This document shows, piece after piece, positions 16,535 to 28,139 of a stretch of 35,113 nt of DNA. Source of the stretch: Lachnospiraceae bacterium (lineage in GTDB: Bacteria > Bacillota > Clostridia > Lachnospirales > Lachnospiraceae); assembly GCA_022766905.1 (NCBI GenBank), contig JALEPU010000067.1:1-35113 (forward strand). Direction: 5' to 3'. Within the stretch, counting starts at the first letter, position 1. Every line of letters begins with the position of its first letter. A model generated the notes under the pieces. It was not told the DNA's origin. It did not search any database and saw only the letters and a list, made by a program, of their open reading frames with translations. The position numbers were made by a program, and so were the translations under genes.

Positions 16535-16873
16535 TCAACATATGTTCAAATGATGCAGACTTACAAGATGCATAAATGCACTTTCGATCTGCTGGTAACT
16601 CTTATCTTTTGCACTGTTTCGTGCAATTACAACGATATCGTATCCATCTGCAAGCTCTTCTCTATGGAGCCGGTAAGTCTCCCGGATAAGGCGGGTCAAC
16701 CGGTGACGTACAATACTGTTGCCTACTTTCTTGCTGACAGATATCCCAATACGAATTTCATTATGATCATTGGGTAACACATACATAACCAAATACTTAT
16801 TGGCCTTTGACTTTCCGTTTTGATAAACAGCAGCAAACTGTCGGCTGTTCTTTAACGAATTTACATTTCTCAT
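16535..16873 (-). CDS. rnpA: Ribonuclease P protein component
   Basis: The basic protein subunit of RNase P, which with the catalytic RNA trims tRNA 5' ends. From the chosen start it is 112 residues, beginning [22 protein letters not shown]. The family signature [25 protein letters not shown] is present. An upstream ATG at 16924 would add 17 residues (MTFSFLFIFLPSRNGEK) that do not belong to the family, so I used 16873. Its ribosome-binding site, GGTGAAAAG, is modest. It follows rpmH, as in most bacteria. Confidence 0.93.
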   Translation of the reverse strand: MRNVNSLKNSRQFAAVYQNGKSKANKYLVMYVLPNDHNEIRIGISVSKKVGNSIVRHRLTRLIRETYRLHREELADGYDIVVIARNSAKDKSYQQIESAFMHLVSLHHLNIC

Positions 16874-16935
16874 CTTTTCACCATTTCGTGAAGGAAGAAA
16901 AATAAAAAGAAAAGAAAAGGTCACATGACTGCGAC

Positions 16936-17070
16936 CTATGCTGATAATTTATTTCTTCCTTTTGCTCTTCTTCTAGCCAATACTTTTCTGCCATTAGCAG
17001 TGCTCATTCTTTTTCTGAAACCATGAACTTTAGATCTCTGTCTCTTTTTTGGTTGAAATGTCATCTTCAT
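16936..17070 (-). CDS. rpmH: 50S ribosomal protein L34
   Basis: A 44-residue very basic protein starting [22 protein letters not shown] and ending [12 protein letters not shown], an unmistakable bL34. The start at 17070 uses the first ATG; a second in-frame ATG at 17064 gives the more common MTFQP start. An AAGGAGGTGG ribosome-binding site is upstream. It heads the minus-strand transcript leaving oriC. Confidence 0.97.
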   Translation of the reverse strand: MKMTFQPKKRQRSKVHGFRKRMSTANGRKVLARRRAKGRNKLSA

Positions 17071-17126
17071 AACTTAATGCCACCTCCTTATTCAGTATTT
17101 TCATCTGTTCATAAAACATCGCCTCT

Positions 17127-17155
17127 ATTATATTGAAAAAGTCCTTTAAAGTCAA
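17127..17155 (-). promoter_or_regulatory. Promoter of rpmH-rnpA-yidD-yidC-jag
   Basis: On the minus strand TTGACT (17155-17150), 17 bases, and a perfect TATAAT (17132-17127). It lies about 57 bases before the rpmH start and points away from oriC. Confidence 0.85.
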
Positions 17156-17185
17156 GTAAATCTTGATTTTTTTTGAAAAAATACC

Positions 17186-17425
17186 TTATTCACAGTCATA
17201 CACAGTGTATTACGATATTTTGCACAGAGTTATCCACATTTTGTTGATAAGTTGTTGATAACTCCTTTATTTTGTGTGAATATTTTCTTTTTCCAGAGCA
17301 AAAATCCCCTGTTTTTCTCTCTTTTTCTTCTGTGAATAACAGGAATTGAATTATCCACATAGAAAATCCTGCAAATTGTTTCTTTCTTATTAAAATGTGC
17401 AATAAAAAGAAAAAAGTTAACCACA
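17186..17425. other. oriC, left DnaA-box cluster (rpmH-dnaA gap)
   Basis: Perfect DnaA boxes TTATCCACA occur at 17230-17238 and 17351-17359. Close variants are TTATTCACA (17186-17194), TTAACCACA (17417-17425), and on the other strand TTATTCACA (17339-17331) and ATATTCACA (17283-17275). The region is A+T-rich and has no gene between rpmH and dnaA, which diverge here. This corresponds to the upstream box clusters of the Bacillus subtilis bipartite origin. The dnaA promoter overlaps its right end, so DnaA probably represses its own gene. Confidence 0.93.
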
Positions 17426-17433
17426 ATCCAATG

Positions 17434-17462
17434 TTGAAAAAAAATCACAAATAGTATACTAT
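17434..17462 (+). promoter_or_regulatory. dnaA: Candidate dnaA promoter
   Basis: TTGAAA (17434-17439), then 17 bases to TACTAT (17457-17462). TATACT (15-base spacing) and TATAAT (22-base) overlap the same stretch, so the exact -10 is uncertain. A near-consensus DnaA box ends nine bases before the -35. Confidence 0.5.
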
Positions 17463-17514
17463 ATAATTAGCTAAGAATGTATTCTATTATTTTTTAAGGA
17501 AGCAGGTTTCACCG

Positions 17515-18891
17515 ATGAAAAATTATATTACCGAAAAATGGGACGATATTTTGTCCTTAATCATCCAGAATCAGGATGTAACAGAATTGGCTGTGAATAC
17601 CTGGATCAGACCCTTTAAAGTACACGAAGTAACCGATGATGCGGTAACTTTTGTATGGGATCAGCCTTTAAATGACGAAAGAGCAATCAGTTTTGTCAAA
17701 CTAAAGTACTATGATCTGTTTATTCAGGAAGCCATCCACGAATTGACTGGAAAACCATATGCAGTTCAATTCATTTTACAAAAAGATATTAACCAGAATA
17801 CAAAAGATGCTGCCCCGGTTCACAAACCAAAGAAATCCAGTGCTCCAATCAGCAATTTAAATCCAAAGTATACGTTTGATACTTTTGTTGTTGGCAATAA
17901 CAATAAACTGGCTCATGCTGCATCGGTAGCCGTTGCAGAAGCACCGGCAGAATCTTATAATCCCCTCTTTTTATACGGAGGAGTGGGACTTGGAAAGACT
18001 CATCTGATGCACTCTATTGCACATTATATTCTGGAAAAAAATAAAGATGCCAAAGTTTTGTATGTGACCAGTGAAAGATTCACCAACGAACTGATCGATT
18101 CCATCAAACATGATAAAAATCAGGAATTTCGGGACAAATACAGAAGTATTGATGTACTTTTAATTGATGATATTCAGTTCATCATTGGAAAAGAAAGTAC
18201 TCAGGAAGAATTTTTCCATACTTTTAATACCTTATACGAGGCCAAGAAACAGATCATTATCTCCAGTGATAAGCCTCCAAAAGATATGGTAACCTTAGAA
18301 GAACGGCTTCGTTCCCGTTTTGAATGGGGGCTTACAGCCGATATTCAACCGCCTGATTATGAAACCCGTATGGCAATTTTAAAGAAACGGGCTGAATTAG
18401 ATGAGTTGGACATTCCTGATGATGTCATGCAATATGTGGCCAATAATATTAAATCCAATATTCGTGAACTGGAAGGTGCACTAAATAAAATCTGTGCTTT
18501 TGCCAATTTAAGGAACAAAAATGAACCGATTACCGTTTCTATTGCAGAAGAAGCCCTGAAAGATCTGATTATTCCAAACGGTAAAAAAGAGATTACACCG
18601 GAACTGATTGCAGAAATTGTAGCCAATCATTACCATATTACGATAGATGATTTGATTTCCAAGAAGAAAAACAAAGAAATTGCCTATCCACGACAGATTA
18701 CCATGTATTTATGCAGAAAATTTACCGATACTCCATTACAGACGGTCGGAAAAATTCTTGGAAAAAGAGATCACTCAACCATCCTTCATGGAATTACGAA
18801 AATTGAACAGGATCTGAAAAAAAATCCATCCCTTCAGGCAACTATTGATGTCCTGATTAAAAAAATTGATCCTTCCAAACCTTCCAACTAA
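17515..18891 (+). CDS. dnaA: Chromosomal replication initiator DnaA
   Basis: A 458-residue AAA+ initiator that binds DnaA boxes and opens oriC. Domain I (1-85) recruits helicase. Domain II is a short variable linker near 92-115. Domain III has Walker A GGVGLGKTH (155-163), Walker B LLIDDIQF with D218-D219, and the arginine-finger region RLRSRFEWGL. Domain IV ends with the DNA-binding signature near RDHSTILHGITKIE. The AAGGAAGCAGG ribosome-binding site precedes the ATG. Origin boxes lie on both sides. Confidence 0.99.
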   Translation: MKNYITEKWDDILSLIIQNQDVTELAVNTWIRPFKVHEVTDDAVTFVWDQPLNDERAISFVKLKYYDLFIQEAIHELTGKPYAVQFILQKDINQNTKDAAPVHKPKKSSAPISNLNPKYTFDTFVVGNNNKLAHAASVAVAEAPAESYNPLFLYGGVGLGKTHLMHSIAHYILEKNKDAKVLYVTSERFTNELIDSIKHDKNQEFRDKYRSIDVLLIDDIQFIIGKESTQEEFFHTFNTLYEAKKQIIISSDKPPKDMVTLEERLRSRFEWGLTADIQPPDYETRMAILKKRAELDELDIPDDVMQYVANNIKSNIRELEGALNKICAFANLRNKNEPITVSIAEEALKDLIIPNGKKEITPELIAEIVANHYHITIDDLISKKKNKEIAYPRQITMYLCRKFTDTPLQTVGKILGKRDHSTILHGITKIEQDLKKNPSLQATIDVLIKKIDPSKPSN

Positions 18892-18936
18892 AAATGAAAC
18901 GGAAAAATTGCTTCCTATTAAGACGAATTGTGAACA

Positions 18937-18972
18937 AAGGAATGGTATTTCGACATCCATTCCTTCCTTTTT
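18937..18972 (+). terminator. Possible dnaA terminator
   Basis: AAGGAATGG (18937-18945) pairs with CCATTCCTT (18957-18965) around an 11-base loop, followed by CC and five T residues. It is 45 bases past the dnaA stop. The interrupted T-run makes it only a moderate terminator, so partial read-through to dnaN is possible. Confidence 0.55.
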
Positions 18973-18982
18973 CCACATTTTA

Positions 18983-19217
18983 TGTGGGCAAGCTGTTTGT
19001 TTTATGTGGATAAGAAGTTTTTTCCGTTTTTTTCCTGTGAATAAATTTCACTTTATCCATGATTTTAATCCGTTTTATGAACATCTTCTTAAACCGGTTT
19101 TTTTAGATTTTATGAGGGTCACAGGAGTTATCAACGAACTCACAGCCCCTACTACTAATACTACGAAATATATCTATATCTTTCTATACACATTTTTGCA
19201 GAAAGGAGTTATACACA
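18983..19217. other. oriC, right DnaA-box cluster with DnaA-trio and unwinding region
   Basis: The dnaA-dnaN gap of about 330 bases has no gene. It holds DnaA boxes on the minus strand at 19013-19005 (perfect TTATCCACA), 18991-18983 (TTGCCCACA) and 19044-19036 (TTATTCACA). Plus-strand near-boxes are at 19053-19061 and 19128-19136. Then come a short GC step (GCCCC), CTACTACTAATACTAC (19149-19164) and an A+T stretch (19166-19196). That succession matches the basal unwinding system described for Bacillus subtilis: boxes, GC step, then DnaA-trios read as 3'-GAT-5' on the complementary strand. A consensus box TTATACACA (19209-19217) overlaps the dnaN leader. Confidence 0.88.
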
Positions 19218-19219
19218 TT

Positions 19220-20332
19220 ATGAAATTTATTTGTAGCAGAGACCAGCTTTTAACAGGGGTAAACATCGTATCCAAAGCAGTCTCAACCAAAACAACTCTG
19301 CCGATTTTAGAATGTATCTTAGTAGAAGCTATGAATCATCAAATTAAACTCACTGCCAATGATATGGAACTTGGTATTGAAACAATCATTGACGGTGATA
19401 TTTTAGAAGAAGGAAAAATCGCCCTGGAAGCAAAGCTTTTTTCTGAAATCATCAGAAAACTTCCAAGCAGTGATGTGACAGTCGATGTAGCGGATAATTT
19501 CCAGACAAAGATTACCTGTGAGAAGGCAAAATTTAATATTATGGGAAAACCGGGAGATGATTTTTCTTATCTTCCTGTGATCGAAAAAAACCAATGCATT
19601 TCCCTTTCCCAATTTACGTTAAAAGAACTGATCCGTCAGACGATCTTTTCCATTTCAGACAATGAAAATAATAAACTGATGACAGGAGAATTGTTTGAGG
19701 TAAACAACAATAAATTGACAGTTGTTTCTTTAGATGGACATCGTATCTCTATCCGTAATACAGAATTAAAAGGAGAAAATGATCCCGTTAAAGTGGTAGT
19801 TCCGGGAAAAACCTTAAGTGATATCAGCAAGATTCTGTCCGGCGAGCTGGAAGATTTGGTTCAGATTTATTTTACGGAAAAACACATTCTGTTTGAAATG
19901 GATAAAACAAAAGTTGTTTCCCGTTTATTGGAAGGAGAATATTATCGAATCAGCCGTATGCTTTCTTCTGATTATGAAACAAAGATTGTCATCAACAAAA
20001 AAGAACTATATAATTGTATTGACAGAGCTACTTTGTTAATCAAAGAATCGGATAAGCGGCCTATTATTCTTACTGTTTCTGATGAATCTTTAGAACTGGA
20101 AGTATCCACTTCTATCGGTTCTATGAAAGAAGAAACAGAAATCCATAAAGAAGGCAAGGATATTATGATCGGTTTCAATCCGAAGTTTTTGATGGATGCT
20201 TTAAGAGTCATCGACGATGAAGAGATTACGATTTATATGGTCAATCCGAAAGCTCCATGCTTTATCAAAGATGAAAATGAAACTTATGTCTATTTGATTT
20301 TACCGGTTAATTTTAATCGTGCCGGAAACTAA
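19220..20332 (+). CDS. dnaN: DNA polymerase III sliding clamp (beta subunit)
   Basis: A 370-residue clamp that tethers the replicative polymerase. The start gives MKFICSRDQLLTGVNIVSKAVSTKTTLPILE, the classic clamp N-terminus, and the end is YVYLILPVNFNR. The frame is open back to 18866, but that stretch is origin DNA and translates to Phe-rich non-protein. The ATG at 19220 has GAAAGGAG 11 bases upstream. A DnaA box (19209-19217) fills the space between the ribosome-binding site and the start codon. Confidence 0.98.
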   Translation: MKFICSRDQLLTGVNIVSKAVSTKTTLPILECILVEAMNHQIKLTANDMELGIETIIDGDILEEGKIALEAKLFSEIIRKLPSSDVTVDVADNFQTKITCEKAKFNIMGKPGDDFSYLPVIEKNQCISLSQFTLKELIRQTIFSISDNENNKLMTGELFEVNNNKLTVVSLDGHRISIRNTELKGENDPVKVVVPGKTLSDISKILSGELEDLVQIYFTEKHILFEMDKTKVVSRLLEGEYYRISRMLSSDYETKIVINKKELYNCIDRATLLIKESDKRPIILTVSDESLELEVSTSIGSMKEETEIHKEGKDIMIGFNPKFLMDALRVIDDEEITIYMVNPKAPCFIKDENETYVYLILPVNFNRAGN

Positions 20333-20344
20333 AAGGAGCAAAAT

Positions 20345-20554
20345 ATGGAATATATTACAATTAAAGATGAATTTATCAAACTGGGACAGGCTTTAAAACT
20401 GGCCGGTCTGGTAGAATCAGGAGTAGATGCAAAAATTGTGATTCAGAACGGAGAAGTTCTGGTCAATGGAGAAGTGGATGAAAGAAGAGGAAAAAAACTT
20501 TATCCGGGAGATGTTTTTGAATTTGAAGGAAACAAAGTCGAAGTAAGGAAGTAA
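20345..20554 (+). CDS. rlbA: S4-domain RNA-binding protein RlbA/YaaA
   Basis: A 69-residue S4-like RNA-binding protein always found between dnaN and recF in Firmicutes. The core reads FIKLGQALKLAGLVESGVDAK, then VLVNGEVDERRGKKLYPGD, the S4 turn-strand signature. It has been linked to ribosome assembly; its exact target is not certain. AAAGGAGC precedes the ATG and 12 bases separate it from dnaN. recF follows after 7 bases. Confidence 0.93.
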   Translation: MEYITIKDEFIKLGQALKLAGLVESGVDAKIVIQNGEVLVNGEVDERRGKKLYPGDVFEFEGNKVEVRK

Positions 20555-20561
20555 AAGATTT

Positions 20562-23593
<3,032 letters not shown>

Positions 23594-23700
23594 CAAGCTA
23601 TGCAGCAAAATAGAGTCGAGCTGGATATGACTGGTTAGATTCGGTATGAAAGAAATGCTTTAAAAGCTTGTAACAATCTTGAAAAGATGGAGGAAATATC

Positions 23701-26232
23701 GTGGACGAGTCCAATATTTTTGATAAAGTGCATGACATAGATCTGAAGAAAACGATGGAAAAGTCGTACATTGATTATGCCATGAGTGTAATTGTTTCCA
23801 GGGCATTACCTGATGTCAGGGATGGTCTGAAACCGGTACAAAGAAGAATTTTATATGCGATGATCGAGCTGAACAACGGTCCGGATAAACCACATAGAAA
23901 ATGTGCCCGTATCGTTGGTGATACCATGGGTAAATATCATCCTCATGGTGACAGCTCTATTTATGGTGCTCTGGTAAATCTTGCTCAGGAATGGTCTACC
24001 CGTTATCCGTTGGTAGACGGACATGGCAACTTTGGTTCTGTCGATGGAGATGGGGCAGCTGCCATGCGTTATACGGAGGCAAGACTTTCTAAGATTTCCA
24101 TGGAAATGATGGCTGATATCAATAAAAATACGGTTGATTTTATGCCAAACTTTGATGAGACAGAAAAAGAACCTACTGTTCTTCCATCCAGATACCCGAA
24201 TCTTTTAGTGAATGGAGCACAGGGAATTGCAGTAGGTATGGCAACCAATATTCCGCCCCATAATTTAAGAGAAGTAATCAATGGTGTTGTAAAAATCATC
24301 GATAATCAGGTTGAAGAAGATCGTGTCACTACCATTGAAGAAGTAATGTCCATCGTTCAGGGACCTGATTTTCCGACTGGTGCAACGATTCTCGGAAAGA
24401 GAGGAATTGAGGAGTCTTATCGAACCGGCCGGGGAAAAATCAGAGTAAGAGCGGTAACGAATATTGAGCCAATGAACAATGGCAAGCAAAGAATTGTAGT
24501 AACAGAGCTGCCATATATGGTGAATAAAGCTCGTCTGATTGAAAAAATTGCAGAGCTGGTAAAAGATAAAAAAATTGATGGAATTACAGAACTTCGGGAT
24601 GAATCAGACCGTCAGGGTATGAGAATCTGTATCGAACTTCGAAAAGATGTCAATGCCAATGTTCTTTTAAATCAGCTTTATAAACATACACAGCTTCAGG
24701 ATACCTTTGGTGTCATTATGCTGGCATTGGTCAATAATGAACCAAAAGTATTGAATCTGCTTCAGATGCTGGAACTTTATCTGGATCATCAGAAAGAAGT
24801 TGTTACCAGAAGAACACAATATGATTTAAATAAAGCACAGGAAAGAGCTCATATTTTAGAGGGCTTATTAAAAGCATTGGATCATATTGACGAAGTTATT
24901 TCAATTATCCGCGGTTCTAAAAATGTTGCGGAGGCAAAAGAAAACTTAATCAAACGGTTTGAATTTTCAGAAGCTCAGGCTCAGGCTATCGTAGATATGC
25001 GTCTGAGAGCGTTAACCGGTCTGGAAAGAGACAAGATTACTGCAGAATACAATGAATTAATGGAATTGATTTCCAGATTAAAAGCGATTCTTGCCGATGA
25101 AAAGAAACTTCTTGGAGTAATCAAAGAAGAAATTTTATTAATTCGGGATAAATATGGAGATGATAGAAGAACCAGTATTGGATTTGATGAATACGATTTG
25201 AATGTAGAAGATTTGATTCCACATGGGGATACTGTCATTGCAATGACAAAATTAGGTTATATTAAAAGAATGACCATTGATAATTTCAGAAGCCAGAACA
25301 GAGGCGGGAAAGGAATTAAGGGAATGAATACCATTGAGGATGATTTTATCGAAGATCTTCTCATGACAACAACCCATCATTATATTTTCTTCTTTACCAA
25401 CAAAGGAAGGGTATATCGTCTGAAAGCTTATGAAATACCGGAGTCCGGCCGGACAGCAAGGGGAACAGCGATTATTAACCTGCTGCAGCTGATGCCGGAT
25501 GAAAAGATTACGGCAGTCATTCCAATTCGGGAATATGATGATGGTAAGTATCTGTTCATGGCAACCAGAAATGGTATTGTGAAGAAAACGGCTCTGAAAG
25601 AATATGAAAATATCAGAAAAACAGGGCTTGCGGCAATCAATCTTCGGGATGATGATGAGCTGATCGAAGTTAAGGTTACAGATAAATCAAAAAACATTTT
25701 CCTTGTAACCAAATATGGACAATGTATTATGTTCCATGAAAATGATGTAAGAGAGACAGGCCGGGTATCCATGGGTGTAATTGGCATGACCTTAAGCGGA
25801 GATGATGAAGTAGTAGGTATGCAGCTGGATACTCAGGGAGAAGAATTATTAGTCGTATCAGAAAATGGTATGGGAAAACGAACCCGGATGGATAAATTTT
25901 CTCCTCAGCATCGTGGCGGAAAAGGAGTAAGATGCTATAATATTACAGAGAAAACCGGTAATGTAGTCGGCATCAAAGCAGTCAAAGAAACCGATGAAGT
26001 GATGTTGATTACAACGGAAGGCATTGTAATCCGTCTGGAAGTAAAAGACATTTCGGAACAGGGAAGAAGTACTTCCGGAGTAAAACTGATGGACATTGAT
26101 CCGGAAAGTGATGTTATGGTCGCCAGCGTTGAAAAAGTAAGAGAAAGCCAGGTAGATAATACCCAGAATATGGATACTGACGAAAAAAATGATTCATTAG
26201 AAACAGAAGAAGACACAGAAGAAGGAAGATAA
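23701..26232 (+). CDS. gyrA: DNA gyrase subunit A
   Basis: An 843-residue breakage-reunion subunit. The start is GTG with GATGGAGG seven bases upstream. The catalytic tyrosine is Y124 in [11 protein letters not shown]. The quinolone-determining segment reads [13 protein letters not shown]85 matches E. coli Ser83 and is unchanged, while G89 stands where E. coli has Asp87. The C-terminal beta-pinwheel has the GyrA-box variant QNRGGKG and a second copy QHRGGKG. The tail (from about residue 815) is acidic ([18 protein letters not shown]). A terminator follows the stop. Confidence 0.99.
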   Translation: MDESNIFDKVHDIDLKKTMEKSYIDYAMSVIVSRALPDVRDGLKPVQRRILYAMIELNNGPDKPHRKCARIVGDTMGKYHPHGDSSIYGALVNLAQEWSTRYPLVDGHGNFGSVDGDGAAAMRYTEARLSKISMEMMADINKNTVDFMPNFDETEKEPTVLPSRYPNLLVNGAQGIAVGMATNIPPHNLREVINGVVKIIDNQVEEDRVTTIEEVMSIVQGPDFPTGATILGKRGIEESYRTGRGKIRVRAVTNIEPMNNGKQRIVVTELPYMVNKARLIEKIAELVKDKKIDGITELRDESDRQGMRICIELRKDVNANVLLNQLYKHTQLQDTFGVIMLALVNNEPKVLNLLQMLELYLDHQKEVVTRRTQYDLNKAQERAHILEGLLKALDHIDEVISIIRGSKNVAEAKENLIKRFEFSEAQAQAIVDMRLRALTGLERDKITAEYNELMELISRLKAILADEKKLLGVIKEEILLIRDKYGDDRRTSIGFDEYDLNVEDLIPHGDTVIAMTKLGYIKRMTIDNFRSQNRGGKGIKGMNTIEDDFIEDLLMTTTHHYIFFFTNKGRVYRLKAYEIPESGRTARGTAIINLLQLMPDEKITAVIPIREYDDGKYLFMATRNGIVKKTALKEYENIRKTGLAAINLRDDDELIEVKVTDKSKNIFLVTKYGQCIMFHENDVRETGRVSMGVIGMTLSGDDEVVGMQLDTQGEELLVVSENGMGKRTRMDKFSPQHRGGKGVRCYNITEKTGNVVGIKAVKETDEVMLITTEGIVIRLEVKDISEQGRSTSGVKLMDIDPESDVMVASVEKVRESQVDNTQNMDTDEKNDSLETEEDTEEGR

Positions 26233-26265
26233 CCTTTCTGTTTTGTGGATAAAAAAGAAAAAATG

Positions 26266-26294
26266 AAGAGGGGCTGTGGAAAACAGCCCTTTTC
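26266..26294 (+). terminator. Terminator after gyrA
   Basis: GGGCTGT (26271-26277) pairs with ACAGCCC (26283-26289) around GGAAA. Wobble pairs extend the stem at its base and TTTTC follows. It lies about 40 bases after the gyrA stop and 25 before the next start codon. Confidence 0.75.
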
Positions 26295-26313
26295 TATTAT
26301 CAAAGGAGATAAA

Positions 26314-27156
26314 ATGAGAGAAATTCATACAGATTTGATTATTGATACAATAAAAGAGATGTGCATCAAAGCAAACCATTTTTTATCAGAGGATATGGAA
26401 TGCGCCTTACATAAAGCTGCAAAAGAAGAAAAAGGAGCTTTAGGAAAACAAATTTTAAATCAGTTAGAAGAAAATCTTACAATTTCAGGCCAGGAAATGA
26501 TTCCAATCTGTCAGGATACGGGGATGGCTATTATTTTTATGGAAATTGGTCAGGAAGTTCACATTGTTGGTGATCAATTGGAAGATGCCATCAATGAAGG
26601 AGTAAGAAGAGGATATCAGGAAGGATTTCTTAGAAAGTCTGTTGTAGGAGATCCTTTGATTCGGGAAAATACAAAAGATAATACTCCGGCAGTCATTCAT
26701 TATTCAATCGTGCCGGGAAGTGAAATAAAAATAACAGTAGCTCCGAAAGGTTTTGGAAGCGAAAATATGAGCAGAGTATTTATGTTAAAACCGGCAGATG
26801 GAATCGATGGGGTTAAAAATGCAATTTTAACAGCGGTAAAAGATGCGGGTCCGAATGCCTGTCCTCCAATGACAGTAGGGGTAGGTGTAGGAGGAAGTTT
26901 TGAAAAATGTGCTCTCATGGCAAAACATGCGCTGACAAGAAAAGCAGGAGAACATTCCCCTATTCCTTATGTGAGAGAAATGGAAGAAGAAGTATTGAAA
27001 AAAATTAATGAACTTGGAATCGGACCGGCCGGTCTTGGAGGTTCTACCACAGCTTTGGCTGTAAATATTGAAACTTATCCGACTCACATTGCAGGACTTC
27101 CGGTTGGAATTAATATTTGCTGCCATGTAAACCGTCACATTACAAAAACTCTCTAG
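26314..27156 (+). CDS. Class I fumarate hydratase, alpha subunit (two-subunit type)
   Basis: A 280-residue [4Fe-4S] hydro-lyase subunit, interconverting fumarate and malate together with the beta subunit that follows. Cysteine-bearing motifs are seen at PICQDTGMAIIF, GGSFEKCALMAKHAL and INICCHVNRH. The GPAGLGGSTTALAVNIETYPTHIAGLP stretch is typical of this half. The frame is open 23 codons further upstream, through the gyrA terminator; the ATG at 26314 with AAAGGAG is the right start. L(+)-tartrate dehydratase alpha is a close relative and cannot be excluded from sequence. Enzymes of this class are oxygen-sensitive, in keeping with an anaerobe. Confidence 0.9.
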   Translation: MREIHTDLIIDTIKEMCIKANHFLSEDMECALHKAAKEEKGALGKQILNQLEENLTISGQEMIPICQDTGMAIIFMEIGQEVHIVGDQLEDAINEGVRRGYQEGFLRKSVVGDPLIRENTKDNTPAVIHYSIVPGSEIKITVAPKGFGSENMSRVFMLKPADGIDGVKNAILTAVKDAGPNACPPMTVGVGVGGSFEKCALMAKHALTRKAGEHSPIPYVREMEEEVLKKINELGIGPAGLGGSTTALAVNIETYPTHIAGLPVGINICCHVNRHITKTL

Positions 27157-27174
27157 AAAAGGAGGAATGAACAA

Positions 27175-27738
27175 ATGAGTGAAAAGAAAATTATCAATGC
27201 TCCTTTTTCCGGGGAGATTGTAAAGGATTTAAAAGCAGGTGATTTTGTCTATATTAGCGGAACGATTTATACAGCAAGAGATGCGGCACATAAAAGAATG
27301 TTTGAATCAATGGAAAAAGGAGAAACATTGCCGATTGATTTGAATAATAATGTTATTTATTATCTGGGACCAAGTCCAGCCCGTCCGGGGAATGTGATTG
27401 GTTCCGCAGGTCCAACTACCAGCAGCAGAATGGATAAATATACTCCCAAAATGTTGGATGCCGGATTAAAAGGAATGATTGGAAAAGGAAAACGCTCTGT
27501 AGAAGTCATTGAATCAGTGAAAAAAAATGGAGCTGTCTATATGGCTGCCATTGGAGGAGCCGGTGCCCTTCTTTCAAAATGTATTAAAAAAGCTGAGGTA
27601 GTTGCTTACGATGATCTGGGAACAGAAGCAATTCGAAAACTTCAGGTAGAAGAACTTCCGGTTGTTGTAGTGATCGACAAAGATGGAAATAATCTTTATG
27701 AAACAGCAGTGAACGAGTTCAAAGAAAAAAATAAATAA
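27175..27738 (+). CDS. Class I fumarate hydratase, beta subunit
   Basis: A 187-residue partner of the preceding alpha subunit, equal to the C-terminal domain of one-chain class I fumarases. Signature segments are SGTIYTARDAAHKRM, YYLGPSPARPGNVIGSAGPTTSSRMDKYTP and KNGAVYMAAIGGAGALLSKCI. The start follows AAAAGGAGG after an 18-base gap, so the two genes are one operon. As with alpha, tartrate dehydratase is the main alternative. The Trp T-box promoter begins a few bases after its stop. Confidence 0.9.
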   Translation: MSEKKIINAPFSGEIVKDLKAGDFVYISGTIYTARDAAHKRMFESMEKGETLPIDLNNNVIYYLGPSPARPGNVIGSAGPTTSSRMDKYTPKMLDAGLKGMIGKGKRSVEVIESVKKNGAVYMAAIGGAGALLSKCIKKAEVVAYDDLGTEAIRKLQVEELPVVVVIDKDGNNLYETAVNEFKEKNK

Positions 27739-27745
27739 TTCGTTA

Positions 27746-27774
27746 TTGACATTTTCTTAATACTGTACTATAGT
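27746..27774 (+). promoter_or_regulatory. Promoter of the Trp T-box transcript
   Basis: A perfect TTGACA (27746-27751), 17 bases and TATAGT (27769-27774). It begins seven bases after the fumarase beta stop codon, and the T-box leader starts directly downstream. Confidence 0.85.
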
Positions 27775-27780
27775 AAAGTA

Positions 27781-28071
27781 CAACAAAAGCAAAACCGATG
27801 AGAAAGAAGAGTAAGCTTTCCAACGATATTTCAGAGAGCAGCAGGTGGTGGGATTGCTGTATGGAGTTGACTGCTGAATGGCCTTTCGAGGGCGGCCCGA
27901 AATGAAAAGAGTAGGCGCTGTCGGGAACCGAACCCGTTATCAATCAGGAGCGTATGTTAGTACGTGAGCAAAGTGGACGATTCATTTATGATTCATCAAG
28001 TTGAGTGGTACCGCGATAATAATAAGTATATTATTACCGTCTCAAGCATTTATTGTTTGAGACGGTTTTTT
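27781..28071 (+). promoter_or_regulatory. T-box leader, tryptophan specifier
   Basis: The T-box core AGTGGTACCGCG is at 28004-28015. The terminator CCGTCTCAA/TTGAGACGG (28037-28045 with 28057-28065) is followed by six T residues. The stem I element GGTGGTGGGA lies at 27844-27853. The specifier loop reads GCTGAATGGCCTTTCGAG, placing TGG (27879-27881) as the specifier in the usual GAA-NNN context, which means tryptophan. Uncharged tRNA-Trp should favour antitermination and turn on the transporter downstream. The gap from fumarase to the lipoprotein gene is fully accounted for by this element. Confidence 0.93.
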
Positions 28072-28139
28072 CATTTTATTTCACAGTTTTGCTTTTGATA
28101 AACAAATCTATCATATCAAAAGAAAAGGAGATTGAAACA

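Noticed and set aside
17196-17448. Two minus-strand frames of 72-76 codons in the rpmH-dnaA gap
   Set aside because: They cover DnaA boxes, overlap each other in different frames and translate to low-complexity Phe/Lys-rich sequence; this is origin DNA.
18866-19219. N-terminal extension of the dnaN frame back to 18866
   Set aside because: The stretch is origin DNA with DnaA boxes and a trio tract, and its translation is unlike any clamp; the ATG at 19220 has a good ribosome-binding site and the normal N-terminus.
26245-26313. Upstream extension of the fumarase alpha frame
   Set aside because: It runs through the gyrA terminator hairpin and has no ribosome-binding site; the family N-terminus begins at 26314.
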